Of a stretch of 33,204 nucleotides of DNA, positions 13,578 through 22,188 are shown in pieces. The DNA comes from Methyloceanibacter sp. (GTDB taxonomy: Bacteria > Pseudomonadota > Alphaproteobacteria > Rhizobiales > Methyloligellaceae), in contig JALHTP010000024.1 of the NCBI GenBank assembly GCA_022865725.1, positions 1 to 33,204 on the forward strand. Reading direction: 5' to 3'. Each line of letters starts with the position of its first letter. The first letter of the stretch is position 1. Both the position numbers and the translations under genes were made by a program. The notes beneath the pieces were generated by a model. The model did not search any database and had not been told where the DNA came from. It saw only the letters and a list, made by a program, of their open reading frames with translations.

Positions 13578-13901
13578 CGCGGCGAGGCGCGCTTCGATAA
13601 GGCGACCGAGCGCGTCAACGTCGCCTTCGATCAAGACTTGCTTCGTCCGCGACTTGCCGCCTTGCGCCACGGACACCGAACTAGGCGGCACCTTCAGCCA
13701 GCGCGCGACGAGGCGTTCCAGCGCTTGATTGGCGCGGCCGTCTTCGGGTAGTGCCCGCACTCGCGCCTTCAGCACCGCCGAACCGTCAAACTCCTCGACG
13801 CCAAGGATCTCGTCGCGCGAAGATTTCGGCGTGAGCCGCACCGGCAGCATGACACCGTTGCCGAGGCGGCGAAGATCGAGCTTGAGGCTCGCTCCGCTCA
13901 A
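13566..13901 (-). CDS. DUF167 (YggU-like) protein
   Basis: [26 protein letters not shown]; convergent 12-bp overlap with pyrF. Confidence 0.88.
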   Translation of the reverse strand: MSGASLKLDLRRLGNGVMLPVRLTPKSSRDEILGVEEFDGSAVLKARVRALPEDGRANQALERLVARWLKVPPSSVSVAQGGKSRTKQVLIEGDVDALGRLIEARLAALAG

Positions 13902-14206
13902 AGCCCGGGGGACGGCTGGACGGCCGGCAGGATCCAGCCGAGCAGCACCACGTCGCGGATGAAGAGCATGAACAGAATGAGAATGACCGGCGAGATATCG
14001 ATGCCGCCGAGATTGGGGATGATGCTCCTGATCGGGCGAAGCGCTGGCTCGGTCAGCCGGTAAAGCATGTCGGCGACCGAATAGACGAAGCGGTTTTGCG
14101 TGTTGAGCACGTTGAAGGCGATCAACCAGCTCAGGATCGCGCTCGCGATGACCACCCAGATATAGAGGTCGATGACGAGAACGATGAATCCGATCAAGGG
14201 CACCAT
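13898..14206 (-). CDS. YggT family membrane protein
   Basis: [53 protein letters not shown]. Confidence 0.92.
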   Translation of the reverse strand: MVPLIGFIVLVIDLYIWVVIASAILSWLIAFNVLNTQNRFVYSVADMLYRLTEPALRPIRSIIPNLGGIDISPVILILFMLFIRDVVLLGWILPAVQPSPGL

Positions 14207-14330
14207 TAAAGACCTCCTGGGCTAGCCGGGGACCATGTAGCGGAGTGGCGGCGATGAGGGCAAGTCTTCCCTCCCGCCAGGGGAAGAGCCAGTATGGGAG
14301 TCGGTGAAGACGCCCGTTTTGGGCGCTCGC

Positions 14331-14359
14331 TTGACAGGCCTAAGGGGCAATCCCTAAAT
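14331..14359 (+). promoter_or_regulatory. sigma70-type promoter for tRNA-Ala (TTGACA-N17-CTAAAT)
   Basis: Perfect -35, 17-nt spacer, -10-like box 13 nt before the tRNA 5' end. Confidence 0.65.
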
Positions 14360-14372
14360 GCCTTGGAATTAT

Positions 14373-14448
14373 GGGGCCGTAGCTCAGTTGGGAGAGCGCA
14401 GCAATCGCACTGCTGAGGTCGTCGGTTCGATCCCGTCCGGCTCCACCA
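14373..14448 (+). tRNA. tRNA-Ala(CGC)
   Basis: Folded by eye: 7-bp acceptor with the G3.U70 alanine identity pair, CAGCA/TGCTG anticodon stem, loop ATCGCAC (anticodon CGC), TTCGATC loop, encoded CCA; one U.U mismatch in T-stem. Confidence 0.95.
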
Positions 14449-14482
14449 CTACCAATAACCTCGATCAGGCCGAGAGGCGTGG

Positions 14483-15382
14483 TCAGTCGCCGGAAGCGGC
14501 GTCGAACGGCAGGCGCCCGCTGGCGGCCTTGGGCGGGTTGGAGTCTTTCGGCCATTGCAGATTGCCTGCTTCGTCCCGCACCCTGAAGAGCCACCCCATC
14601 ATCGGCACCAGCAGGAAATGCGGCGTGAAATGCTGGGCCAAGACGCAGAGGCGGTTGAACCAGCCCGTCACGATCACCTTCTTGCCGCGCTTGAATTGGC
14701 GGTAGGCGACGCGCGCGAGATCCTCGCTCGTCATCGCCGGCAGCAGCATGACGTAGCGGGAGTTCTCGGCGCCGGCTTTCGCGTGCAGCCCGGTCGCGGT
14801 GGTGCCCGGCGCGAGCGCCGAGACGCGCACGCCCGTGCCCATGGTCTCATAGGAGAGCGCGCGGCTGAACGAGAGGACGAAGGCCTTGGCGGCGGCGTAG
14901 GTGGCCTGATACGGCACCGGCATGAAGCCTTCCATCGAGGCGACATTGAGCACCCCGCCCTGCCCCCGCGCGATCATGCCCGGCAGAAAGCGGCGCGTGA
15001 GGTCCACCACGGCCTGCACGTTGAGATCGATCAGCCGGCGTAGCTTGGCCGCATCCTCGTCCTGGAAGAAGCCGGCCGTCATCGTGGCGGCGTTGTTGAC
15101 GAGACTATCGGCATAAAGGCCGAACCGGCGCAAAGCCTCCTCCACCTCGGCGCAGCCCTCGATCGTGCCGAGGTCGCAGGCGGCAAATTTCACCTCGACG
15201 CCATGGGCCTCGGCCAGTAAGCGGGACGCGGCTTCGAGCTTCGCCTCGTCGCGGGCGACCAGGAGGAGCGCATGACCCTCTCGCGCAAACTCCTCGGCAA
15301 GCGCCCTGCCGATCCCTTGGGTTGCCCCAGTAATGACGATGGCGGGCGCGAACGGCTCCACCCTTTTACCGATAGTGTTCAT
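14483..15382 (-). CDS. Short-chain dehydrogenase/reductase (SDR)
   Basis: VITGATQGIGRALAEEFAREG, LVNNAATM, YAAAKAFVLSFSRAL; start uncertain (15382, 15418 or 15478). Confidence 0.9.
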   Translation of the reverse strand: MNTIGKRVEPFAPAIVITGATQGIGRALAEEFAREGHALLLVARDEAKLEAASRLLAEAHGVEVKFAACDLGTIEGCAEVEEALRRFGLYADSLVNNAATMTAGFFQDEDAAKLRRLIDLNVQAVVDLTRRFLPGMIARGQGGVLNVASMEGFMPVPYQATYAAAKAFVLSFSRALSYETMGTGVRVSALAPGTTATGLHAKAGAENSRYVMLLPAMTSEDLARVAYRQFKRGKKVIVTGWFNRLCVLAQHFTPHFLLVPMMGWLFRVRDEAGNLQWPKDSNPPKAASGRLPFDAASGD

Positions 15383-15581
15383 CGTCGATCCAGACTGCTG
15401 CCCGCGGGCATTTTTCATTGGGAAAAGCCCCTTCGGGCTGGTCAGGAAACCCCTAGCACACAAGCCGGAAAGGCGCATGCACGTCGTTGCAAATGGCTGG
15501 GAAGGCTAGGCGCAAGCGAGGTAGACTAGCGCACGCGCATCTCACGGCGCGTGCGTCGTCGTCCTTCCGGAGAGCCTTCCC

Positions 15582-16568
15582 ATGGCCCCGATTTCTTGTT
15601 TGCGTCTTTCTCTCCTGCTGCCGTTGATCCTCCTCTTCCAGCCAGCCGCCGCCAATGCGGCGCCAAGCCTCGCCGAAGCCGTCAAGCAGGCCGACGCGAA
15701 ATATCTCGAAGCGCCCGATGTCGAGGGCGAAGACAAGTCGCCGAAGATCGAGGTCAGTGGCGAGGAGGAAGACGAGGAGGCGCCCCCGGTCCCGGAGGAG
15801 ATCGCGCAAGGCGCGGTGAAGGCCGTACTGAGCTACACCGAGGAGAAGAGCGAGGACGGCGACACCATGCGCGCGCCGGTCGTCACCGTGTTCGCCGATG
15901 GCAAGGAAATCGCCAAACTCACCGGCGATGCGGGTCTCGGCAGCCCTCCGGTGAGCGTGCAGATCGCCGAGATCGATCCAGGCAATTCCAACCCAGAGGC
16001 GGTGATCTCCTTCTATACCGGCGGGGCGCATTGCTGCTCGGACACGAGCGTGGTCACCAGCAGCCCTGACGGCTCGAGCTGGACCACCGTCGATGTCGGC
16101 GAGTTCGACGGTGGGCCTTTGCTGGCGACCGATCTCAACGGGGACGGACGCTACGAGTTCAAAACCCGGGACAACGCCTTCCTCTACACCTTCGCCTGCT
16201 ATGCCTGCTCGGAGGCGCCGCTTGAAGTGCTCACGGTCGAGAACGGCGCGGTCAAGACCATCACCACGGAGGAGAGCTTCAAGCCGGCGCATGCGGCCTG
16301 GCTCAAAACCATGATCGCGAACGTGCCGGATGAGGACGTGAACGGGTTCCTGGCCGGCTATGTGGGCGAGAAGATCCTGCTCGGCGAGGGGAAGCAGGCC
16401 TGGGGCCTGATGCTCAGTTATTACGACAAGGCTTCGGAGTGGGGGCTTGAGACCTGCGATCAGCCCCTCAACGAGGACGGAGAATGCCCGGGAGAGGAGC
16501 TCACGCTCACCTTCCCCGACGCGCTCGAACGCATGCTTAAGGAAAATGGTTATAAAGTAGAGAAATGA
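15582..16568 (+). CDS. Secreted protein of unknown function with acidic N-terminal linker
   Basis: Signal peptide LSLLLPLILLFQPAAANA; ATDLNGDGRYEF-like motif. Confidence 0.75.
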   Translation: MAPISCLRLSLLLPLILLFQPAAANAAPSLAEAVKQADAKYLEAPDVEGEDKSPKIEVSGEEEDEEAPPVPEEIAQGAVKAVLSYTEEKSEDGDTMRAPVVTVFADGKEIAKLTGDAGLGSPPVSVQIAEIDPGNSNPEAVISFYTGGAHCCSDTSVVTSSPDGSSWTTVDVGEFDGGPLLATDLNGDGRYEFKTRDNAFLYTFACYACSEAPLEVLTVENGAVKTITTEESFKPAHAAWLKTMIANVPDEDVNGFLAGYVGEKILLGEGKQAWGLMLSYYDKASEWGLETCDQPLNEDGECPGEELTLTFPDALERMLKENGYKVEK

Positions 16569-16593
16569 GCCCGAAACGCTGGGATTCCTGGTT

Positions 16594-16619
16594 GGAACCC
16601 GAAAGGATCGGGGCCTGTT
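16594..16619 (+). promoter_or_regulatory. Candidate EcfG/RpoE2-type general-stress promoter upstream of ku (GGAAC-N17-TGTT)
   Basis: Resembles GGAAC-N16/17-cGTT (GGAAC-N18/19-TT). Confidence 0.4.
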
Positions 16620-16622
16620 GAT

Positions 16623-16666
16623 CTGACCCGGCCCCGGGTGAGGCTCGGGTCAGCCTGCGTTTTTTT
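16623..16666 (+). terminator. Intrinsic terminator-like hairpin just upstream of ku
   Basis: CTGACCCG ... CGGGTCAG followed by CCTGCG and seven T. Confidence 0.65.
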
Positions 16667-16683
16667 GTCGAGGAGTAACGAGT

Positions 16684-17565
16684 ATGGCACCCCGCGCCTT
16701 CTGGACCGGCCATTTGCGGCTCTCTCTGGTCAACATCCCGGTCAAGCTCTACCCGGCCACCACCTCGGAGCGCGCCATCGCGCTACATCAGATCCATGAG
16801 CCCTCGGGCCAGCGCATCCGCTATCAGAAGGTCGCGCCCGGCGTCGGACCGGTCGAGAACGAGGAGATCACCAAGGGCTACGAATATGAGAAGGGCAAAT
16901 ATGTCCTGATCGACCCGAAGGAGATCGACGAGCTCAAGCTGCAATCGAAGCAGACCATCGAGCTGGTCCGCTTCGTCGACGAGGACGCCATCGACACGCG
17001 CTATTTCGAGACGCCGTATTATCTGCTGCCCGACGGCGAGCTGGCCGACGAGGGCTATGTGATTCTGCAAAAGGCGCTGAAGGACACCGGCAAGATCGGC
17101 GTCGGTCAGTTCATCCTGCGCGGCCACGGCAACATCGTCGCCATCAAGCCATTGGGCAAAGGCCTGATGCTCGAAGTGCTGCGTCACGCCAACGAGGTGC
17201 GCGCCGCCGAGCCCCTGTTCAAGGATATCAACGAGGTCAAGGTCGACAAGGAAGCGCTCGACCTCGCCAAGGAGCTGATCAAACGCAAGGCCGGAAAGTT
17301 CGAGCCGGAACAGTTCAAGGACGAATACAACGAAGCGGTTTGGGAATTGATCAACGCCAAGCTCGAGCATCGCGCGCCGGAGATCGTGACCGAGTTGCCC
17401 GGCAGCGCCAAGGTGATCAACATCATGGACGCGCTGAAGAAGAGCGTGCAGCAGGGGAAGGGCGGCGCGGCCGCCAAGACCGCCGCCAAGCGCGGCGCCG
17501 CTTCCGCCAAGTCGAGCAACGGCAAGAAGACGGCGAAGGGCGCAGCCAGACGGAAGTCGGCGTAA
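16684..17565 (+). CDS. ku: Non-homologous end joining protein Ku
   Basis: MAPRAFWTGHLRLSLVNIPVKLYPATTSERAIALHQIHEPSGQRIRYQKV; Lys/Ala-rich C-terminal tail. Confidence 0.97.
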   Translation: MAPRAFWTGHLRLSLVNIPVKLYPATTSERAIALHQIHEPSGQRIRYQKVAPGVGPVENEEITKGYEYEKGKYVLIDPKEIDELKLQSKQTIELVRFVDEDAIDTRYFETPYYLLPDGELADEGYVILQKALKDTGKIGVGQFILRGHGNIVAIKPLGKGLMLEVLRHANEVRAAEPLFKDINEVKVDKEALDLAKELIKRKAGKFEPEQFKDEYNEAVWELINAKLEHRAPEIVTELPGSAKVINIMDALKKSVQQGKGGAAAKTAAKRGAASAKSSNGKKTAKGAARRKSA

Positions 17566-17568
17566 GCC

Positions 17569-18252
17569 ATGGCGCGGGGCGCAAGCCGGGACCTGCTCGC
17601 CGAGTACAAGGCGAAGCGCGACTTCGGCAAGACGCCAGAGCCTGGCCCCAAGCGCGGGAAGGCCAAAGGCAACAGCTTCGTGATCCAGAAGCATGCGGCG
17701 CGGCGCACCCATTTCGATTTCAGGTTGGAAAAAGACGGCGTGCTGAAGAGCTGGGCCGTCACCAAAGGCCCGAGTCTCGATCCGGCGCAGAAGCGCCTCG
17801 CGGTCAGGACCGAGGACCATCCGCTCGAATATGGCGGCTTCGAAGGCGTGATTCCCAAAGGCGAATATGGCGGCGGCCCGGTGATGATCTGGGACGAAGG
17901 CACCTGGGAGCCGATCGGCGACCCTGACGAGGGCCTGGCCAAAGGCGACCTCAAATTCCGCCTGCACGGCCACCGGCTGAACGGGGACTTCGTGCTGGTG
18001 CGCATGAAGAAGGACCGCATGGGGGGAAAGCGCGAGAACTGGCTCCTCATCAAGAAGGGCGACGACTACGCGGGCGACGGTTCAGAGCCGACGGAAGATT
18101 TCGATACCAGCGTGAAGAGCGGACGCAGCATGGACCAGATCCTGACCGGCGACTCGGCCATCTGGACCTCCAACAAGGCTCAAAAAAAAACTCCGCCGCG
18201 AGGCCCTCGGGCGGCGCCGGCAAGATCGCGCCAAAAACCCGCCGCACGCTAG
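17569..18252 (+). CDS. ligD: LigD N-terminal 3'-phosphoesterase (PE) domain; zero-frame product ends shortly after an A9 run
   Basis: FVIQKHAARRTHFDFRLEKDGVLKSWAVTKGPSLDP, GVIPKGEYGGGPVMIWDEGTW; frame broken relative to the downstream ligase at 18182-18190. Confidence 0.9.
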   Translation: MARGASRDLLAEYKAKRDFGKTPEPGPKRGKAKGNSFVIQKHAARRTHFDFRLEKDGVLKSWAVTKGPSLDPAQKRLAVRTEDHPLEYGGFEGVIPKGEYGGGPVMIWDEGTWEPIGDPDEGLAKGDLKFRLHGHRLNGDFVLVRMKKDRMGGKRENWLLIKKGDDYAGDGSEPTEDFDTSVKSGRSMDQILTGDSAIWTSNKAQKKTPPRGPRAAPARSRQKPAAR

Positions 18253-20132
18253 TCCCTGAATTCGTCGCGCCCGAGCTCGCCACGCTCGACACCGTGGTGC
18301 CCACGGGGCGCGGCTGGCTGCACGAAGTGAAATATGACGGCTACCGCATCGTCGCGCGCAAGGCCGGCGGCGAGGTCACGCTGTTCAGCCGGAGCGGGCT
18401 CGACTGGACGGTGCGCTTTCCGGCCATCGCCAAAGCGCTTCTCAGCCTTGCCACCGAGAGCGTGCTGCTCGATGGAGAAATCGCCTTCGTGCTCCCCTCC
18501 GGCATCACCGATTTCAAATCGCTGCAGGAGCATATCGACACACCGAACACCGCCATCCGCTATTTCGTGTTCGATCTGCTTTCCCTCGACGGCAAGGATT
18601 GGCGCAAGAAGCCGCTGAAAGAGCGGCGCGCGCAGCTCGCCAAATTGATCTCGGCGAAGGGCGTATCCGACTTCCTCATCTATGCCGATTACGTGGAGGG
18701 CTCCGGCCCGGAATTCTTCGCGCAAGTCCGCGCCATGGGGCTCGAAGGCATCGTGTCGAAGCGGGCCGATCGGCCCTATCTTTCGGGCCTCGGCAAAGAC
18801 TGGCTGAAGATCAAATGCACGCGCGGCGAGGAGTTCGTGATCGGCGGCTATAGTCGCTCCGACGTGAAGGGTAAGCCGTTCTCCTCGCTGCTGCTCGGCA
18901 CTTTCGACGACGGCCAGCTCATCTATTCCGGCAAGGTCGGCACCGGCTTTGACGCGGCCGACTTCGACATGCTGGCGCGAAAGTTCAAGCCGCTCGAACG
19001 CGCCGCCTCGCCCTTCGTCGAGGTTCCGCGCGAGGAGCGCAAGGACGCGGTATGGCTCGAGCCGAAGCTCGTCGCACAAGTGGCCTACACGGAACGGACG
19101 CGGGACGGGCGGCTCAGGCATCCGAGCTTCAAGGGTTTGCGCGAGGATAAGCCGGCGCATGAGGTGCATCGCGAGCGAAACGAGGACGAGGAGGCCGGCA
19201 TGGCCACGACGAGAAGTACCTCCGGCAAGACAGCCAGCGATCCGACCTTCGACGGGATCACGCTGACCAATCCCGATCGCGTGCTCTATCCCGATATCGG
19301 CCTGACCAAGCTCGATCTTACCAAGTACTACGAGGCCGTGGCTCCACTCATGCTGCCTTATGTGGTGAGGCGGCCGATCAGCCTCGTGCGCTGCCCCGAG
19401 GGCTACGCCAAGGAGTGCTTCTTCCAGCGCCACGCCATGAAGGGCATGAGCCAGGCGATCAAGGAAGTCCCCATCGCGGGCGGCGAGAGCAGAAAGAAAT
19501 ATCTCTATATCGACGACGCCAGCGGACTGTTCGGGCTGGTGCAGATCGGGGTGCTCGAGATCCACGATTGGGGCGTTTCGCTCGACCACATCGACCAGCC
19601 GGACCGGCTGGTGTTCGATCTCGATCCCGATGAAGGGCTCGAGCTTGCCACGTTGAAAGCCGCCACGGTCGAGGTGCGGGATTTCCTCGCTGATCTCGGT
19701 CTCAAGAGCTTCCTCAAATCGACGGGCGGCAAAGGCTTCCATTTGGTGGCGCCGCTGACACCGAAACTCGGCTGGGCCGAGGTGAAGCCGTTCGCCAAGG
19801 CGGTCGCCGATGCGCTGGTGAGTGCGCGGCCCGACCGCTATACGGCGAACCCACTCAAGAAGACGCGTGAGAACAAGATCTTCGTCGACTATCTCCGCAA
19901 TCAGCGTGGCGGCTCGGCCATCGTCAACTACTCGACCCGCGCCAAAGCGGGAGCCCCGGTGTCCTGTCCGCTCCGTTGGGATGAGCTGAAGGGGCTGAAG
20001 GTCGCAGCCCCCTATACCGCCAAGACGCTGCCGGCGCGGCTCAAGGCCTTGAAGGGAGACCCGTGGGAGGGATTTTTTTCTACCCGCCAGTCGATTACGG
20101 CAAAGGCGAAGAAGGCGCTCGGCTTCGGTTAG
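18183..20132 (+). CDS. ligD: LigD ATP-dependent ligase plus polymerase (primase-like) domains, -1 frame relative to the PE ORF
   Basis: LigD-like sequence extends upstream of GTG 18294: KIAPKTRRTLVPEFVAPELATLDTVVPTGRGWLHEVKYDGYR. Polymerase part: LTNPDRVLYPDIGLTKLDLTKYYEAVAP, DLDPDEGLELATLKAA, STGGKGFHLVAPL. Confidence 0.92.
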   Translation, partial: KKNSAARPSGGAGKIAPKTRRTLVPEFVAPELATLDTVVPTGRGWLHEVKYDGYRIVARKAGGEVTLFSRSGLDWTVRFPAIAKALLSLATESVLLDGEIAFVLPSGITDFKSLQEHIDTPNTAIRYFVFDLLSLDGKDWRKKPLKERRAQLAKLISAKGVSDFLIYADYVEGSGPEFFAQVRAMGLEGIVSKRADRPYLSGLGKDWLKIKCTRGEEFVIGGYSRSDVKGKPFSSLLLGTFDDGQLIYSGKVGTGFDAADFDMLARKFKPLERAASPFVEVPREERKDAVWLEPKLVAQVAYTERTRDGRLRHPSFKGLREDKPAHEVHRERNEDEEAGMATTRSTSGKTASDPTFDGITLTNPDRVLYPDIGLTKLDLTKYYEAVAPLMLPYVVRRPISLVRCPEGYAKECFFQRHAMKGMSQAIKEVPIAGGESRKKYLYIDDASGLFGLVQIGVLEIHDWGVSLDHIDQPDRLVFDLDPDEGLELATLKAATVEVRDFLADLGLKSFLKSTGGKGFHLVAPLTPKLGWAEVKPFAKAVADALVSARPDRYTANPLKKTRENKIFVDYLRNQRGGSAIVNYSTRAKAGAPVSCPLRWDELKGLKVAAPYTAKTLPARLKALKGDPWEGFFSTRQSITAKAKKALGFG

Positions 20133-20313
20133 CCGCTCCCTCTCGTGTCGCGTTCGCGCCGAAGCGCGACGTGCCGGACGCCATCGCCGTGGTGGACGAA
20201 TCTGGACCGCGGCGCTGATCCTCATGAGCTTATGGCTGCTGGTCACCTGACCATCGCCTTGCCGAAGCCAAAGCTACCGAATAGCTTTGGCACGCAAGGA
20301 CAGATCGATATTT

Positions 20314-20358
20314 GAGCATGATCTTTTCGGAAAACCGGTCTCCACTTTTCCGGATCAT
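20314..20358. repeat. Dispersed REP-like imperfect palindrome (GAGCATGATCTTTTCGGAAAACCGG...CTTTTCCGGATCAT)
   Basis: Arms ATGATC(TTTT)CGGAAAA / TTTTCCGGATCAT; resembles a repeat I recall as common in Rhizobiales intergenic regions. Confidence 0.65.
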
Positions 20359-20377
20359 TCTCCAGGAGGGTCTCGGC

Positions 20378-21898
20378 GTGATCATCGAGTCCCGAGACGT
20401 CCGCGCGTTTCGCGCAGGCATGATCGCCGCTTGCACCTTCGCTCTGCTCCTTGCCGCTACGCCCGCCGACGCCGCGAAGCGGATCGCGCTCGTCATCGGC
20501 AACAACGCCTATGAGAATGTGCCGCAGCTGCAAAAGGCGGTGAACGACGCCGACGCCATTTCCAAGGAGCTCGCCAAGCTCGGCTTCGAGGTGGTCACCG
20601 CGCAAGATGTCGGCCGCCGCGCCATGAGCCGCGCGCTGGTCGAGCTCGAAGGCAAGGTCGGCGCGGGCGATACGGCGCTGGTCTATTTCGCCGGGCACGG
20701 CTTCGCCGTCGACGGCACCAACTATCTTCTGCCGGTCGACGTGCCGGCCGCCAACCCCGGCGAAGAGGGCCTCGTCAAGGATGCGTCGTTTGCGGCAAGC
20801 GGCCTGTCGGACCGCTTGCAGGAAAAAGGGGCGGGAACGGTAATCCTGATCCTCGATGCCTGCCGCGACAATCCCTTCGCGCTCAAAGGCAAACGCTCCA
20901 TCGGCCAGACGCGCGGGCTCGCCCGCATGGACCCGGCGGAAGGCATGTTCGTGCTGTTCTCGGCGGGACAAGGCCAATCGGCTCTCGACCGCTTAAGCGA
21001 CACCGACACCAATCCGAACTCCGTGTTCACGCGCACGTTGCTCGCCGAGATGGAGGTCCCCGGCCTGTCCATGGTGCAGATCGCCAAGAAGACGCAGGCC
21101 AAAGTGCGCGAGCTCGCCGCCAAGGTCGATCATGTGCAGGTGCCGGCCTATTACGACCAGATCGTCGGCGACCTCTACCTCTCGCCCGAAGGCGCCGCAG
21201 AAGCAGGGACCGGCAATGTGGCGAAGCTTCAGGAAGGAGGCGGGATGAGCGTGCTGCCGAAGCAGGAGCAGAAGGTCGCGGCGTTGCCTTCAGCGCCGGC
21301 GCCGCTCGCCAGCTTCACCCGCTCGAACAGCGGCTGGATGGTGAACGTCTCGCTGCCCGAGGCCGCGACCCAATTCGGCTACCGCGTCGGCGAGAAGGGC
21401 GAGTTCACCGATCCCGGCTTCATCGACTCGCTCAACCAGCGCACCGGCGCGCGCATGCCGAAGACCTATTTCGAGATGCCGCTCGACCAGGGCAAGACCA
21501 CGATCTACGTCACTTGGCGCGACAAACGCGGCGAGCAGGCCGAAGTGTTCCCAATCAATTTCGACCCGACCGGAGCGCTGGCCGGGGAGGAGAAGGCGAC
21601 GCTCGAGCAGTTCTGGACGAGCTGGATCGCGTTCCGTGAGTTCCAGGGGATGAAGGTCTATTTCTCCCAGCTCATCACCTATCGCTGCGCGATTCATGAG
21701 GTACGCTACGGCTACAATGACGGTCCGACCGACAAAATCTTCGCCCTGCCGCCTTGCGATCCCGCCGACCCGCATAGCGTGCCTTACGAGGCCAAGATCT
21801 ACATGAACGTGCCGCCGAAGACCGCCTCGATGTCGGTGCACCTCACTTATGTCGACGGCACGAACTCGGCGACGCGCAGCTTCAACGCGCCGAAATAA
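20378..21898 (+). CDS. Secreted caspase-like (peptidase C14 family) protein with uncharacterised C-terminal domain
   Basis: KRIALVIGNNAYENVPQLQKAVNDADAI, YFAGHGFAVDGTNYLLP (His), LILDACRDNPF (Cys); signal peptide; AGGAGGG seven nt before GTG 20378. Confidence 0.88.
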   Translation: MIIESRDVRAFRAGMIAACTFALLLAATPADAAKRIALVIGNNAYENVPQLQKAVNDADAISKELAKLGFEVVTAQDVGRRAMSRALVELEGKVGAGDTALVYFAGHGFAVDGTNYLLPVDVPAANPGEEGLVKDASFAASGLSDRLQEKGAGTVILILDACRDNPFALKGKRSIGQTRGLARMDPAEGMFVLFSAGQGQSALDRLSDTDTNPNSVFTRTLLAEMEVPGLSMVQIAKKTQAKVRELAAKVDHVQVPAYYDQIVGDLYLSPEGAAEAGTGNVAKLQEGGGMSVLPKQEQKVAALPSAPAPLASFTRSNSGWMVNVSLPEAATQFGYRVGEKGEFTDPGFIDSLNQRTGARMPKTYFEMPLDQGKTTIYVTWRDKRGEQAEVFPINFDPTGALAGEEKATLEQFWTSWIAFREFQGMKVYFSQLITYRCAIHEVRYGYNDGPTDKIFALPPCDPADPHSVPYEAKIYMNVPPKTASMSVHLTYVDGTNSATRSFNAPK

Positions 21899-21972
21899 GC
21901 ACCCCTGTTCCCTTTTCGCCCCAGAGACCCTATATCGGTCTTTCCCAGCAACAATCGAAAGGAGGTGATCCA

Positions 21973-22038
21973 GTGTCTCAAGGTTATGGGCCTACGATCC
22001 GGCTAGAGGATGGATCACCAACAGGTTCAATGGCTTAA
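21973..22038 (+). CDS. Putative 21-aa peptide MSQGYGPTIRLEDGSPTGSMA behind a maximal Shine-Dalgarno
   Basis: AAAGGAGGTGATCCA (21958-21972) immediately followed by GTG; SD to start spacing ~7 nt; TAA stop. Confidence 0.45.
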   Translation: MSQGYGPTIRLEDGSPTGSMA

Positions 22039-22118
22039 CGCCTTGAAACCTTAGCCATCCCCCTCCGAAGGTAACCAGTAGGTAACACCAACAGGAGGAG
22101 CCAATGGCCAAAACCCTT

Positions 22119-22152
22119 ACGGTGGCTCGCTTCACGGCGGCCACCGTTTTTC
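22119..22152 (+). terminator. Intrinsic terminator-like hairpin
   Basis: ACGGTGGC-TCGCTTCACGGCG-GCCACCGT followed by T-rich TTTTCTTT. Confidence 0.55.
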
Positions 22153-22188
22153 TTTGGCGCGCGCCCTCCGCAACCTATGGAGGGAAGA

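Noticed and set aside
16783-17973. 396-aa minus-strand ORF
   Set aside because: Antisense to ku and the ligD PE domain; no domain recognised.
18249-20246. 665-aa minus-strand ORF
   Set aside because: Shadow ORF opposite the ligD ligase/polymerase coding frame; low-complexity, no recognisable domain.
21958-21972. Possible 16S rRNA 3'-end fragment on the minus strand
   Set aside because: Similarity stops after ~15 nt; sequence beyond is not rRNA-like, so a long SD is the simpler reading.
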